A stretch of 33,215 bases of DNA, taken from Candolleomyces eurysporus (taxonomy: Eukaryota > Basidiomycota > Agaricomycetes > Agaricales > Psathyrellaceae). Within the stretch, counting starts at the first letter, position 1. Every line of letters begins with the position of its first letter. Where the stretch lies: positions 1 through 33,215 of the forward strand of contig JANBPK010001555.1 of NCBI GenBank assembly GCA_027579435.1, given 5' to 3'. The notes under the pieces were generated by a model. The model was not told where the DNA came from and searched no databases. It worked only from the letters and a program-made list of their open reading frames with translations. The position numbers and the translations under genes are program-made. Of the stretch, positions 1 to 11,075 are shown one piece after another.

Positions 1-1558
1 TCGACTCCGTCGGCGATACTCTGGATGATGTTTTTCGACGACGCTAGAGTGGTTCCCGTGGGGTTTGTCGTCTCGGAATCGCATCATTTTCCAGCCGTCG
101 GCNTTTGGGATCCCAGTGNACTTCGACGATGCGGTCGTCGATTTGTTCTCCTGATCGCTTTAGTNCTGCAAGAGAGAGAAGGGAGAGAGCANGGAGGANG
201 AGANGGGGTGGAGTGAGTGAAATGTGGTGGGTGGNTGGGNNAGAAAAAAGACACGTACGCCTCCCATTCCTCGTCCGTGACCTGCATATAGTCGTAATGT
301 TCGTACTTTGCGTTGTTGCGCTCGCCACCATGCCAGATATACAGCAAGAAAAAGGGTTTCGCGAAGAAGTCTGGCTCTTTAGGGTTATTGGGCGACGGAG
401 GGAACCGTAGAACCAGTTTGAAATCTATCGAGTTCTCCGACGGGGGTTTCCACTTGAGACTGCACAGGCATAGAAACGTTAGTTGGTGTCGAAGTAGACG
501 GCAGGGATAAGCAAGACGAACATATTTTGATCCGTCGCAGGTAAATACGGTGTGCTCACACACGTATAAATGAGCCCATCGTTGCCGTGTTGGAGGTTAG
601 GTATATCGACGTTGAACACCTTGTCGACGTGGTACGCCAAGTTGATATCCTTGACTTTGATATCGAAGGGCTGTAGTTCGGCCATTTGGGGATGGTCTTG
701 CTTCATGCGATTGTACGGGCGGAAGAACCATTCTTTCAGTCTCTGGTAGGTGGTGAGTATTAGCTTGGAGCGGTACGACTCAGAGGGAGGGGAGAAGGGC
801 AGGAAGGCGCAAAAGGGGACGGACGGCGGAAGCACCACTCACCCCATACCGCTTATCCAACGTTTTGCTCATAACATTTTGGTCGTCGATAACCAGACAG
901 TCAAACGCCAGAAACCTCAACGTTTTCTATAGACCGAGAGCTTATGAGCCCTTCCGCATTCGTAGAGGTGAGGTTAGGTAGACACACCTGTCCGGTCTTT
1001 CGGTCCGTGTCAAGCACCAGCTCTCCGTCAATCAACGAGTTTCGCAAATTCTGTCTCGGGTCTTCGTGGTGAGGGAAGCAGAAGCCGGTAATCTCTCGGT
1101 ACGAGTTGTGTCGGTCAATCTGGGTTCAAAGCAATCCATTTGGTGAGCACAGATAGCCCTCCTTCGAGCCGATAGCAGCCACGTACGAGAAAAACGGCCT
1201 GTGCATTCGACGCAGGGTCATACGCAATTAAGAACAAGACACGGACGCCATCCGACTTTTCGCAGACCCAGAAACTAGGAGCAACGGGTGGTAAGACTGT
1301 TGTGGTTTGTAGCAATAAATTCAAGCGGAACCTACTCATGCTGCTCCAATTTCGAAAGGTCTTTCACTCCGAAACTGACCGGCTGGCTTCCAGGAAACCT
1401 AGAGGGAGTGTTAACAGTCATCCTTTGCTGTTATACCATAGTTTCTATACCTTTCGTGTTCCAAACCGCACAGTCTTGCGACGTGTCCCTTGAGCCATCT
1501 TTCCTGCTCCGAGAATCGAGGCACTAGATTTCCTGGAAGGTCGGGGACGGAGGAGGAC
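1..1558 (-). CDS. CEG1: mRNA capping enzyme, guanylyltransferase (alpha) subunit, 3' end beyond window
   Basis: Nuclear enzyme that transfers GMP from GTP to the 5' diphosphate end of nascent mRNA. Exons read leftwards from an ATG at 1558 (MSSSVPDLPGN). Visible motifs, in order: RFPGSQPVSF (about 1398-1335); active-site motif I CEKSDGVR with the nucleotidyl lysine (about 1262); SLIDGELVLD, motif III (about 1040); FLAFDCLVIDD (about 900); HGNDGLIYTCV, motif IV (about 580); LKWKPPSENSIDFKL, motif V (about 440); and the C-terminal KMMRFRDDKPHGNHSS (about 85-45). At least six short introns with GT..AG ends separate them. Ns at 103, 119 and 165 and an over-long T run at 31-35 break the frame; removing one base at each restores the expected C-terminal reading. 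The last few codons and stop lie left of base 1. Family assignment is secure; exact intron borders are inferred. Confidence 0.93.
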
Positions 1559-1832
1559 ATGGTGGACAGGAGAAAGGGTCTACGAGTCGAATAGCGCTCG
1601 TTCTCCTTTCGGAAGAGGCCCCTGCGAATCTCACGTAATCAACCTCATTTCCCAACACGCGTCGTCGTTGACCACGATAATGATCACGATAATGAGCCTC
1701 ATGTTTCAGGGAACAAGACATCACAGAGCGAGAGAGAGAGTGAAAAGTTATTTGCGTTTGAGATTAAAATGTACACAGTGGGACGGTATGTAAGACACTA
1801 GCAAGACGAAAAGGAGAGAATGGTATCGGCGC

Positions 1833-2642
1833 TCATCGGTCCTCAGCCCATTCCTGTTAAAAAGCATTCATGAACATCGATGGACAGCAGTTTGAATAGA
1901 AGCAGGTCAAAACTCACGTTCTCCTTCTTGATTTGAGCCTGAGTAACGGAGAAAACAAAGTCTTAGCTTGGACCAGGACAAGAACAACAAGAGCGAAAAC
2001 CCGTACCTCTTCCTCAGGCGTGAAGTCGTTGACGATGTTGAAGAGTTTGCGAATCTCCTCGGGGGTCTTGCCCTTGATCATGTTGGCAACAGTCTTGCAG
2101 CCGACATCACTGCCAGAACGGTAAACCATCAATGCGCGCCCGCAGCAGAACCCTGTAAGCTACACGTACAGCAGTGACTTGATGTCGAGGTAGTTGGCGG
2201 CCAGGATGATCTCAAAAAGCATTTCCTGATCGACACTAATGAACTTCTGGTCCCACTCGCTGATGTCGGTTGTCCTCTTGCGAGTCTCGTCCTGATTCTG
2301 ATCAGCATCTGCTGAGGGCAGGGGCTCGCCACGGTGGTGTTCGCAGTACTCCAAGACCTATCAGGAGCAAACGCGTGTCTGAGATCGAGGCACAGAGCGA
2401 AGACGACATAGTATTCGCGTACCTTCTTCAGGACGCTCGAGGAGACGTTAGGCAGAGGAATGGGCTGGTCAGACTCGCCGACATCTGGGGTGGAAAAAGA
2501 ACAAGCGCCGTCAGCCCATATACTCAAGATGGAGCCTTTAAGCGATCGCACCCTCGAGCATGTTCTTGATGAGGACGCTGCGCTCAACGACCTCCTTGTC
2601 GGCGTTGAACTGCTCGTTGTCAGAGGTGACGAGGAGAACCAT
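1833..2642 (-). CDS. SKP1: SKP1, adaptor subunit of SCF ubiquitin ligase
   Basis: Bridges the cullin to F-box proteins in SCF E3 ligases. The start ATG at 2640-2642 gives [20 protein letters not shown], the BTB/POZ-like N-terminus. The next exons give [20 protein letters not shown], the linker rich in [14 protein letters not shown] and [14 protein letters not shown]. The C-terminal helices read [16 protein letters not shown] and NDFTPEEE, ending in KENEWAEDR and TGA at 1833-1835. The length of about 160 residues is normal for the family. Introns are short and GT..AG, for example after KSLL (splicing CT|TGATGTC) and before the last seven codons. The gene is divergent from the bL27m gene with about 200 bp between the starts, so a shared promoter is likely. 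Confidence 0.96.
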
Positions 2643-2840
2643 TTTTGACGATAAAGGGTAAAAGGAGGCTGATGGAGTTGGTGATCTAGAAAGAGCTGTG
2701 TGGCACAGCAACTGAGCCTTGCCCGTTACTTTATAAGGAGCTGTCTTGTGACCTCTCGGTAAATGCCGGTGTCCCCGACCTGCCTCCCGCCACGGATTTT
2801 GACTCGGCCAGCGCTTCTGACGGGCAGTGTTCCTAGCATC
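2643..2840. promoter_or_regulatory. Bidirectional intergenic promoter between SKP1 and bL27m
   Basis: The two start codons face away from each other across 198 bp, so both core promoters and 5' leaders must fit here. I see no convincing TATA box, which suits two housekeeping genes. The function is inferred from arrangement only. Confidence 0.5.
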
Positions 2841-3448
2841 ATGTCTTTTGTGACTCGCATAGGCCTCACGGCCAAGAGTCCCTTCTCATTATTCGGTGCG
2901 TACCCCTGGCCACAGTCACAAAAACTATCATCCTGACTCGCACCGTTTCCAGGTCTCGGCGCCGTCCGTACGGCAACCAAGCGTGCTGGAGGAACGGTGC
3001 ACAATCATGGTGGCTCGCCAGGTCAGCGCCTGGGAGTCAAGAAATTCTCTGGTGCGTGGCTTTGATTCATTGTTGTCGTCTGCTCAACTATTGTCACGCG
3101 TATAGACCAGTATGTGATCCCTGGAAACATTATTGTGCGACAGCGAGGGACATTGTTCCACCCTGGTCAACACGTAGGCACCCCCAACAACAACACCGAC
3201 AATAGCTCTAACAACCGTATTCTTTCCTGCAGGTCAAGATGGGACGCGACCACACCATCTACGCAACCGTTCCTGGCTTCGTGCGGTTCTACAAGGAAAA
3301 GTGGATGCGGGGCGAACGGAGATTCGTTGGCGTGGTTCTCGAAAAGGGTGATGTCCTTCCTAGAGACGAAGCTGCTCGTGGAACCAGCCGTTACTGCGGC
3401 CTCGTAGACCTCAACGCTCTCAAGTCACAGCAACCTTCGACACATTGA
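2841..3448 (+). CDS. MRP7: Mitochondrial large-subunit ribosomal protein bL27m
   Basis: Homologue of bacterial L27, which sits near the peptidyl-transferase centre, here in the mitochondrial ribosome. Exon 1 (MSFVTRIGLTAKSPFSLF) is a basic, hydroxylated leader that fits a mitochondrial targeting peptide. Next comes the L27 signature VRTATKRAGGTVHNHGGSPG, then QRLGVKKFS, VIPGNIIVRQRGTLFHPGQH and MGRDHTIYATVPGFVRF. Introns at about 2895-2952, 3021, 3052-3107 and 3175-3234 have GT..AG ends. The stop TGA is at 3446-3448. About 145 residues, longer than bacterial L27 because of the leader and a C-terminal extension (KEKWMRGERRFVGVVLEKGD and onward), as is usual for fungal mitoribosomal versions. 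Confidence 0.94.
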
Positions 3449-3700
3449 CCTGCGTAAAACCGCCGTCTGTCTATGTTCTGTCACCCGCAGCCACCCCCGT
3501 ATCAAGCTCTGCACTGCACTCTACTGTACATCACTAGCCCATTAATCATCGGACACCGTTAATTCGATTCGCAACACTACCGCGAATCTGATACACCACT
3601 GTTCGGTCAGACCGGGTACCTAGACTTGGATTCTCAGTCGCAGCTTGGATAGCAATAGAAAAGCGTGTATATTCCCGCAGTCATACAAAACCCAAATCTA

Positions 3701-6003
3701 TCAAGCAAGCTCAAGATACCGTTCCACTATAATACATAAAAACTATCAGCCTCATGCAAAAAAAGAGAGACGAAAAAACTGTACCTTCCCAATTCGTAAC
3801 AGCCTCGTTCCAAAGCTTAACCTCATGCTCCCTCGTCCCTCCATAATGCTCCACAAACTCATCCCCAAGCACCTCTCTCGCCACACTATCTTTCCCCATC
3901 ATCCTTTGCGTCGCACTCTCCAAACTCGTTGGAAGCATCTTGACTTTCCCATTCTTCTTATCCTCCAGGTAAAAATGGCTAATCGGGGACCAGGCAAAGC
4001 CAGCTTCTTCTCAATACCTCTGGTACCTAAAAGGAATATGGCGCTCAGAGCAAAGTAAGGGTTCATATCTGCTCCANGGGATCCGGACTTCGAATCTAGT
4101 CGCGGATNGGGGGGCAGGATGGTGGTGAGATAATTCGGATGGAGGCGGCGCGAGAGTCGTAGCCGTACGTGACGGCGTTGGGTGCCCAGAAGGCTTCGCC
4201 GCCCACAAGGCGTTTGTAGCCATTGATAGTCGGTACTAGCTGCGGCGCGGGGGAAGAGTTAGCACAACGGAGCATGGCAAGTATGGGGATTGGCAATTAC
4301 CAATGGTAGGACTAGTGGCGGAAGGAAAGTACGTCAACAACTGACCGAGTCGAGATAATAACTACGTACCGTCGGCAATTCCGTCTAGAATACCGGCAAG
4401 GAACCACTCTCCTTCCTGGCTAATAAACTTGGTATCGTCATACGAAGCATCCTTCCTCCCGGTGGCTGCTTCATCCCCGGAGACCGCAAACACGTTCTTT
4501 CCGTCTTTATCTCTCAAGGAGACGTGGACATGGCTGTAGGCACAACATCCTTCAGTACGGTATTCCCCAGCCAATGCCAGACGCGCGAAATCACTCACCC
4601 ACTACATCCAGGCAGCTGGGTACCAACCAAGAGTGACAATCAGCCTTGGAAAAAGAGAGGGAGGAAAGGACGTACGTTCCCCCAAGGCTTCGCCATAAAG
4701 CTAGGTATAATCCCATGCACCATCCCTACGCTCTTCGCCATGTACTTGAACAAGATAGCGTTATCTGCCATCCTCAGAGCGTGTGTGTACGCCAGAGCCG
4801 TTTCCAGCACTCCAGGCCCTGTTTCCGTGTCTATAATGATTGAGAGGTTATCGGTTAGGGGCGAGGACGAAGGGAGAGGGAGGGAGAAAGTAGGATCACG
4901 CACGGTGTCCTTCAATAGGCACCTGGAACTCGATGCTCTTGTCAAAGAGTTCGAGGAAGTAGTCGTTGTTGAGCTGCGTTCGGAGTAGCGAGTATCCGTG
5001 CACTATTCGCATGACAGTGAGATTATCTGGTCGATAGTAGAGAAGGATGGGATGCTTACTTCCGGGTGTAAGAGGCTGAAGGCTGTTGAATCCCTTGCTC
5101 GAGGCCGACTCCGGGGTCTCTACAACCGTTCACCTTCAGCTTCAGCACACAGGCACACGAGGACTAGCGCGCACCTTTGAAGTTGAAGTACTAGAACGAC
5201 AACCAGATATCAGTTACCAAACCATCTTTCAGTCACCGACCGGCTCACCTCATACTCAACACCCGCGTACGCCTCGTACCCCAACTTACCCGCTCGTTCC
5301 GTAGCCGTTTTTAGCGTGCCCCTGGGATCGACCGCCAACGGATTCTTCGTGTCAGGATCAAAGAACGAGACCAAGAAGAACGGGACGTTGTTCTCCCAAG
5401 GTATCCTCCTGTATGTGGAGAGGTCTATGGAAGCGATGATGTCCCTGTACCCGTTGGCTTTGTTCGAGATGAGGAGTTCGCGGGAGTAGACGGTGTCGTG
5501 GATGTCCCAGCCGCTGTATGGATGGAAGGTGGGTACGAATAGAAGCCGAGGTGTAGATGTGGCGCGTTAGCGAGCGATAAGATGAGAGCTGGAATGAGGG
5601 AGGACTGACAAGATAACGCTGCAGAATCCGAACCCGTCTGAAGACGCTGCGCTCAGGAATTTCTCCTTCGACTATCACCGTACGAGGCAAGAAATATTTT
5701 CAGTGTCCCGAAGTGCTATCGCGTGGTGCAAATACTCACCATGAATTTGCCTCGAAGGACGCCATCCACTGAAGTGGAGCAAGCGCCGGCGTCAAGGACT
5801 GTGCAGCAGATGATAGCAAAGGCTGTATTCACCGTCTATGCCTATTCGCGATCCCAGTATCAGCATAAACAGCAGATAGATAGCACCAACAGACTCTCGA
5901 ANGGGGGGTTAGATCTCTCACCTGCTACCTTGACTTTTACATCGTTCTTCAGCAAATCGTTCAACTCGTCTAGAGACTTGGGAGATAGAGGCGTCGCAAC
6001 CAT
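3701..6003 (-). CDS. GSI/FluG-like glutamine synthetase family protein
   Basis: Belongs to the fungal branch of the type-I glutamine synthetase fold (related to the C-terminal half of FluG), expected to ligate ammonia or an amine to glutamate using ATP. From the ATG at 6001-6003 (MVATPLSPKSLDELNDLL) exons give SVDGVLRGKFM, then FGWDIHDTVYSRELL, NPLAVDPRGTLK, ETGPGVLETALAYTHALRMA, HGIIPSFMAKPWGN, GCSGHVHVSLRDKDGKNVFA, TINGYKRLVGGEAFWAPNAV (the ATP/glutamate catalytic region), TYGYDSRAASIRIISPP, RFEVRIPGADMNPYFA, and a last short exon ERYLELA with TGA at 3701-3703. About 480 residues, typical. Ns at 4077 and 4108 each add one base; dropping both restores the frame through SPPSCPPSATRFEVRIPGAD. 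Exact substrate cannot be read from sequence; these GSI-like fungal proteins are not proven glutamine synthetases. Confidence 0.88.
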
Positions 6004-6349
6004 GGCTCTTAATGGTCGGTCAATAGCCACTCCTTGAAGCTACACGATAACCTGAGGGAAAAGATAAGAAACAGATAAGTGGGTCGAGGGCTAATAGAAA
6101 TAGTACCGTTCAACCGGTGGTTAAACCGTCCTGATCATGCTCTCCTCTTCATCGCAGTGATGTAATTGAATTTCCCATCAGTGACGACCATGTGGCGCCT
6201 GTCTGTCACGCGACGGACGCGAATATTGGCGGGGTGACGCGTCCGAAGAGGACAAGAATCAGAAAATGAGAAATTCCGAAACGATCTGTGGGCGTCGGGT
6301 CGACAGTTTGACGTGCGCGTTCAACTGCGCACAATCACCAACTCAAATG

Positions 6350-6358
6350 TATAAAAGG
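6350..6358 (+). promoter_or_regulatory. TATA box of the ABM-like gene
   Basis: TATAAAAGG lies 56 bp upstream of the ATG at 6414. Copy B of the duplication keeps a related TATAAGG at the same place (about 15878-15884). The rest of 6004-6349 between the divergent glutamine synthetase and this gene holds no gene that I can see. Confidence 0.65.
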
Positions 6359-6413
6359 ACTGAAGCACTGAATGTGTTTTGATTCAGCCAACTACACACA
6401 CACCACAGGGAAC

Positions 6414-6944
6414 ATGATGTTGACCATCACAGAATTCGCTTCACTCAAACTCAAAGCGCCTTACAAAGTCACCTCTGACCCGCTTCCAGAGCTCTTCACG
6501 CTCGTGCGCGAGCGGCAGTCGGCATGGTCGTCATATCCTTTGCTCTACTTCACCGACACCAGTGACAAGAGCATCGTGCACATCCTCTCAGGCTGGGACA
6601 GCGTCAGCGCCCACGAAGAATGGATCAAGAGCGACGGAAACCAGGATCTCTTGAAGAGATTCGCGTCGTACCTCGAGGATGTGACTCTCCGGCACCTGGA
6701 TGTCACATTTGACAAGGACAAATTCGATGTTCCTTATATTGTCTACAGGAACACTGCCGAAGGGACCGAGCCCAATGGAGAGGAAGCGGACGGGCTGTCG
6801 ACTCGGACAGTCAGCGGGCAAGACCTGGAGCATCCAGATTCTGGATCGCACAGTCTTACATTCTTGGAGGAAAGGCCTTCGTATTCCAATGGGGAGGATA
6901 AGATACTAGAGAGGGTATACGCCGACCATTCAAGCCAGAGCTAA
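6414..6944 (+). CDS. Small ABM-like (dimeric alpha/beta-barrel) protein, intact paralogue
   Basis: Single-exon frame of 177 codons from the ATG at 6414 (MMLTITEFASLKLK). I prefer this to the in-frame ATG at 6372 because the paralogous copy B lacks an ATG at the upstream position but has one opposite 6414. The first 115 residues have the pattern of an antibiotic-biosynthesis-monooxygenase-like ferredoxin barrel: a beta strand with VHILSGWDSVSAHEEWIKSD followed by a helix (QDLLKRFASYL). This family assignment rests on pattern only. The C-terminal 60 residues are acidic and Ser/Thr-rich, probably disordered. Divergently transcribed from the glutamine synthetase. No catalytic residues can be named; heme-free oxygenase or stress-response roles are known for relatives but are not shown here. 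Confidence 0.7.
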   Translation: MMLTITEFASLKLKAPYKVTSDPLPELFTLVRERQSAWSSYPLLYFTDTSDKSIVHILSGWDSVSAHEEWIKSDGNQDLLKRFASYLEDVTLRHLDVTFDKDKFDVPYIVYRNTAEGTEPNGEEADGLSTRTVSGQDLEHPDSGSHSLTFLEERPSYSNGEDKILERVYADHSSQS

Positions 6945-7030
6945 GTAGAAACCCACGAAGATCTCAGTAGAACTACACCTGAATTCCTTGTCAGTAATTA
7001 GTATAGAATACGCTTGTATAGTACTCGCAA

Positions 7031-7445
7031 TTATGCTTCTTCACGTCTCCCCAACCTATTAAACTTCGGCAACATCTCCCTGGTGTATTCAACAATTTCG
7101 AATGAATTGTCGTCTCCTATTCGCATGGCCATCATTGTCGATACGTAATTGCTCTGGCATCATATCCACAGAGATAGGCATGATTAGATTATCTGGACGN
7201 TTTTGCTTCCTTCAGTTTTCCTTGTCATCTGATATGTCCAACTAACCCTCCGGCTATGTGGTTTCTGGTGGAAGGGCATCCCAGCAGGCATACGCTTGAC
7301 TGGGACACCCGCCGCTAGCCCTTCATAGTTACGAAGACGACGCACAATAGGTTTTCTCAGGCGCTTGGAAACTTACACACACCTCTTTCCGCCAGTCGTT
7401 GTGGTAAATCAGCATGACAAGCCCTCATACAAGGTGAGTGAGCGA
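7031..7445 (-). pseudogene. Dynactin p27 (DCTN6) remnant, copy A
   Basis: 7031-7122 preserves the stop codon and the tail equivalent to LPKFNRL of the intact gene, then joins abruptly to DNA matching the RIGDDN region. 7381-7445 matches the intron and exon edge that in copy B lies at 16966-17030. The beta-helix core, including the VECPSIGDFNTISTRSRI stretch, is missing, and about 260 bp of unrelated sequence separates the two pieces. No start codon or continuous frame remains. It cannot encode a dynactin subunit. Confidence 0.8.
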
Positions 7446-7880
7446 CCCGTCTTTCATGTTTGCATTTCTACAGACCAGGATATCCGTCGGTTCACTCAAA
7501 ATTCAGCAATGCCATCAGATCATTGTACTATCGACAATTGTCGCCTACGTACCACTATCCTACCAGGTATAGCCCAAGTTGTGTCACCTACGCCATGATC
7601 TTCTGTCCGTAACACCTACTTGCAGTGCTCTAGCCTGATCATTACCACTAAATGGACAATGTGACCATGTCTGTCTTTTGTCTGCTCTGCTCCTGGATAG
7701 TCTGTCTTTTGGATTAAGGCTATACATTCGCGAGACCCCGCCTCCTGGCGCATGATGAGCGCCCAGATGAACCCCGAAAAAGCCGCTTGCGCCTCGTGTT
7801 AACAGCATGTCACGACTCACTTAGGCGCCCCTCGCAGTGGACCCTGACCATTCTTTACTCCTTCCACTCACCACGAACCG
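7446..7880. other. Intergenic, no gene seen
   Basis: Right flank of copy A and 5' flank of the AAA ATPase gene. Short open frames here overlap nothing recognisable. The promoter of the AAA gene must lie in its distal part. Confidence 0.5.
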
Positions 7881-10461
7881 ATGGCGGCAACAGAAATAGC
7901 CAACCAATCTGAAGTAACTGCGAGTCTCTCATCACGCATCACGCGGGTTGATCAGCGGTAAGTACCACCTTATACACCCTCTGCCCTCTGCGTCGCAACA
8001 TGAATAACAATAAGCTAGCTTGGACCCGTGAGTATTCCGTGCACTCATATGTTGTTTTCGAAGTTAAAAAGCTATCAACTTTTCATGGCAGTCGAAGGGG
8101 CGTAACTCTCTACAGAAAGACTGGTCGCAAAACCGACACAAAGAAGCAAGCTGAGAGGTTCGAACAGAACAAGCCGATTCTCTTTGTCAGGCGACAGCTC
8201 GGACCTGGGCACCATGTTATTGCGATCAATATCGACATCAGAAGCAAGAAGCTCGCCGACGTTTTGAAAGAGATGTACGACGAGATTGAGCCCCACGGTT
8301 TGGGGATAGCCCGAAAGCCACCTTCGGTGAGTGCTCTACGCTGAAAAGGCATCTTTCGATCAAGATGTACTCATTTTAGGGTTATTGTAGTGTAGCAATC
8401 GGTTGTTCTTTCTCTCTCGCGAAGAGTTCAGTACCCGCCGCATGAGAGAAAATGCCAAGGAAGGAAATGCAGACAAGGAGCTCATTCATGACCTCGATGT
8501 CGCTTTGAAATACATAGAAGAAGATTACACACCCACAATCAAGGAGCTGGAAGCTCTCCTGTGGAAGGTGCCGGCTTCCATCACGTTCGACCTCCTCTGG
8601 ACCCTTTTCTGCCCAGGAAGTCTGCTCTACGCTTATGACGAATATACTGAACAAGAGCTCATTCTCAAGACTCGGTCCTTCCGACTGCGGACTCGCTCAA
8701 ACACACCAGGTGACAATGGTCCATATGCTGCCCAAAATACTTCCCAATATGCTGCCATTGAAGCCTTCGCTGTCACTGACGACGGGAAGACATTCGGGTT
8801 TTGCACAGTCGAGCGCCACATCCAGCAGTTCGATGGTATACGCCGGGTACACGACTTACCTGTATATCCATTGAAATACTACCCGAAGGAAACTGAACTA
8901 CGCGAGAAGGCGCTCAGAAGAGGCCACAGACTCCTTGCGCTGCGTCCGCGGAAGTACATGGAAACATGCGGGTTCGCCGTCTACGGAAACCCTGTACCGT
9001 CCATGGCCCGTCGAGACGATTCGAATCCCATGGCCAAGGACTTTGAAAACTACAGGCTCTCCGTGCGCTGCCACTATTTTCATCGAGGAGTTACCACTGA
9101 CTTCATGTGCCAATATCTCTCAATCATCTAGACCTCTGGCCGTGTTATGATTGATCCAACCTCATATCGGCTTCGGCAAATAAATATCAACTCCTCAGTT
9201 AACCGCACAGTTACAACCCCTCTGGATACCACGAAGCTTACGGACGAGCACTACATGCTGTGCAGTCCTATTGTGACAGGATTCTCTTTCACAACAAAGC
9301 GCTGGGGTGGCTTTCCTCTGGATCGATTAGTTCCCGTAGAATGGTCTCCGAGACCTTTCGAGTCGCTGGTCCTTGACGAGGAATCAAAGAGAATGGTGCT
9401 GTCGATGGTGCGACAGCATCGGGCAGGAGTGTCAGGATTCGACGACGTCGTTAAGGGGAAGGGTAAAGGTTTGGTAGGGCTGCTGTGCGGTCCGCCTGGG
9501 TGCGGAAAGACGCTGACCGCTGAGGCAGTTGCAGAGGTACGAGCTCTTCGTGTCAGATCCGTTTATTCCCAAAATAATTAGATTGCTATCCCTTTTTGTT
9601 TAGGCAACTGAAAGCCCTCTGTATTACCTCTCAGCGGGAGAATTGGGCATCTCGGGCCCAGACAGTGGTGAAGCAAACCTCAAACGCGTCTTGGAACTAG
9701 CCCAGAGGTGGAAAGCTGTTGTGCTTCTCGATGAAGCAGACGTGTTTCTCGCTCGACGAAACAACCTCAACGTAGCACGCAACGCCCTTGTTTCCATCTT
9801 TTTGCGTAACCTCGAATACTATCAAGGTATCCTTATCTTGACGACCAATTTGATCACCCAGTGCGACCCTGCCTTCGAAAGTACGTGGTTTGAATCAAAC
9901 AAATCTTATCCCTCCTGATATTCTTTTCCAGGTCGAATCCACTTCACCATTTGTTATCCTTCGCTTTCCATGGAATTGCGTCTAAAAATCTGGAAAAACT
10001 TTATATCCCACACATCAGGAAAAGATACTATTACACCGCGCGACATCAAAGCTTTAGCCAAGGTGCCCATGAACGGTCGTCAGGTACGTTCGTCGAACTA
10101 TCGCAGGACGTAACGGCGGCCTCTAAGCTCGTCTATTTTCTCCAGATCAGGAACAGTATATCTGTCGCTCAATCATTTGCCGCCGGAGAACAACAGCCTC
10201 TTTCTACCAGTCACATCAACATGGTCATGAAGATGGGAAGGGATTGGGAAACGGCAAAGGCGACTTGTGGTACGCCTCCCAGCTATGTTCCTCTGTATCT
10301 CACTACCCACTTTGGTGAGTCCCGACTTCGTTGTACGTGGAGACTCCCGCAACCGGGACTAATACTCGAATTACACAGCCATTGCCACCATCTTAGGTTT
10401 CTCCGTCGGCTTAGCTGTAGCCGTTGCTCTGGCTGTCATGTTTCAGCATCGACTCCAGTGA
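7881..10461 (+). CDS. Fungal DUF7025-type AAA+ ATPase with C-terminal membrane segment
   Basis: About 690 residues in nine or so exons. The start is MAATEIANQSEVTASLSSRI; the exon ending VDQR (7957) splices to a 9-nt exon at 8019-8027 (LDP) and then to RRGVTLYRKTGRK. The N-terminal half has the DUF7025 signature (TFDLLWTLFCPGSLLYAYDE, then FDGIRRVHDLPVYPLKYYP). An in-frame stop at 9129 is avoided by an intron at 9062-9130 leading to TSGRVMIDP. The AAA core follows: Walker A GPPGCGKT (about 9490-9515), Walker B VVLLDEADVFL (about 9718), sensor-1 ILILTTN (about 9830), then a helical lid. The last exon (about 10380-10461) encodes AIATILGFSVGLAVAVALAV, a membrane-spanning helix with six residues after it, so the protein may be tail-anchored with the ATPase in the cytosol. 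Related fungal proteins are of unknown function. Confidence 0.9.
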
Positions 10462-11075
10462 TGCTGAAAGGATGACTTGACTCGACCGAGTCTGATCGAC
10501 GTGCTACGGAGCGTGGCTTGGAAATATGCTTGACATTCTATTACGGCCTTATGCCGTTGACTACTCGTACTCCCTGATAATCTTCTTAGCCGAACTCTTC
10601 TCATTTACTCCCAGGAACAGGTTGACGTCAGTTGAAGCAAAGCGATTATGTGTTTCTCGTGCCTTTTCAGTGTAATATATATGCGTCCAGTGTCTATCTC
10701 TCAGTTTTATTCTCCGCAGGCCTGTGTTGTGTATGTAATGTTATAAATACTATGTTTTCAACTCTGGAGACCGAAATAAGTCAGATAACGAGGGAACGGG
10801 GACAGATAATAGCAGGTAACGCATCCAGCAGTGATAATAATTTTCGAAACGCAGCGGAGAGATATGACGACCATAGGGCACTGAATGCACAGGGGAAGGT
10901 AACTACATCGCAAGCTAAAAGAGTCAAGAGGGTGACAGTACGCTCGTAACGAAAACATGGAGAGGAATCGCATGAAACAGCTGGTGTTTCATTTAAAACC
11001 CTTCGGCCGACGTCTTGAGAAATGGGGAAACGCGAAATGACCTAGTAGGGTCAATTCTCATCAGAGGGAACCCGG
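10462..11075. other. Convergent intergenic region, no gene seen
   Basis: Lies between the 3' ends of the AAA ATPase (+) and the NLR (-). It is relatively AT-rich, as expected for two terminators. A 105-codon open frame at 10632-10949 has no recognisable motif and is not supported. Confidence 0.55.

Larger units (their letters stand above)
6200..7445 (+). repeat. Segmental duplication, copy A (ABM-like gene + DCTN6 remnant)
   Basis: Matches 15408-17040 in the same orientation about 9.2-9.6 kb away. Shared landmarks: an identical 24-bp block at 6200-6223 and 15408-15431; the TATA region; the ABM-like reading frame; its 3' flank (both carry the word GAACTACACCTGA or a near variant); and the DCTN6 3' end, where CCTATTAAACTTCGGCAACA is identical. 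Copy A has about 260 bp of unrelated DNA at about 7123-7380 where copy B carries most of the DCTN6 coding region. Copy B has about 350 bp extra after the 24-bp block. Limits are approximate because no alignment was run. Confidence 0.85.

Noticed and set aside
6372..6413. Upstream ATG start for the ABM-like gene
   Set aside because: Copy B does not keep it, while it has an ATG opposite 6414; the TATA box at 6350 is also too close to 6372.
10632..10949. 105-codon plus-strand frame between the AAA and NLR genes
   Set aside because: No domain pattern and no upstream promoter signal; it lies between two convergent 3' ends.
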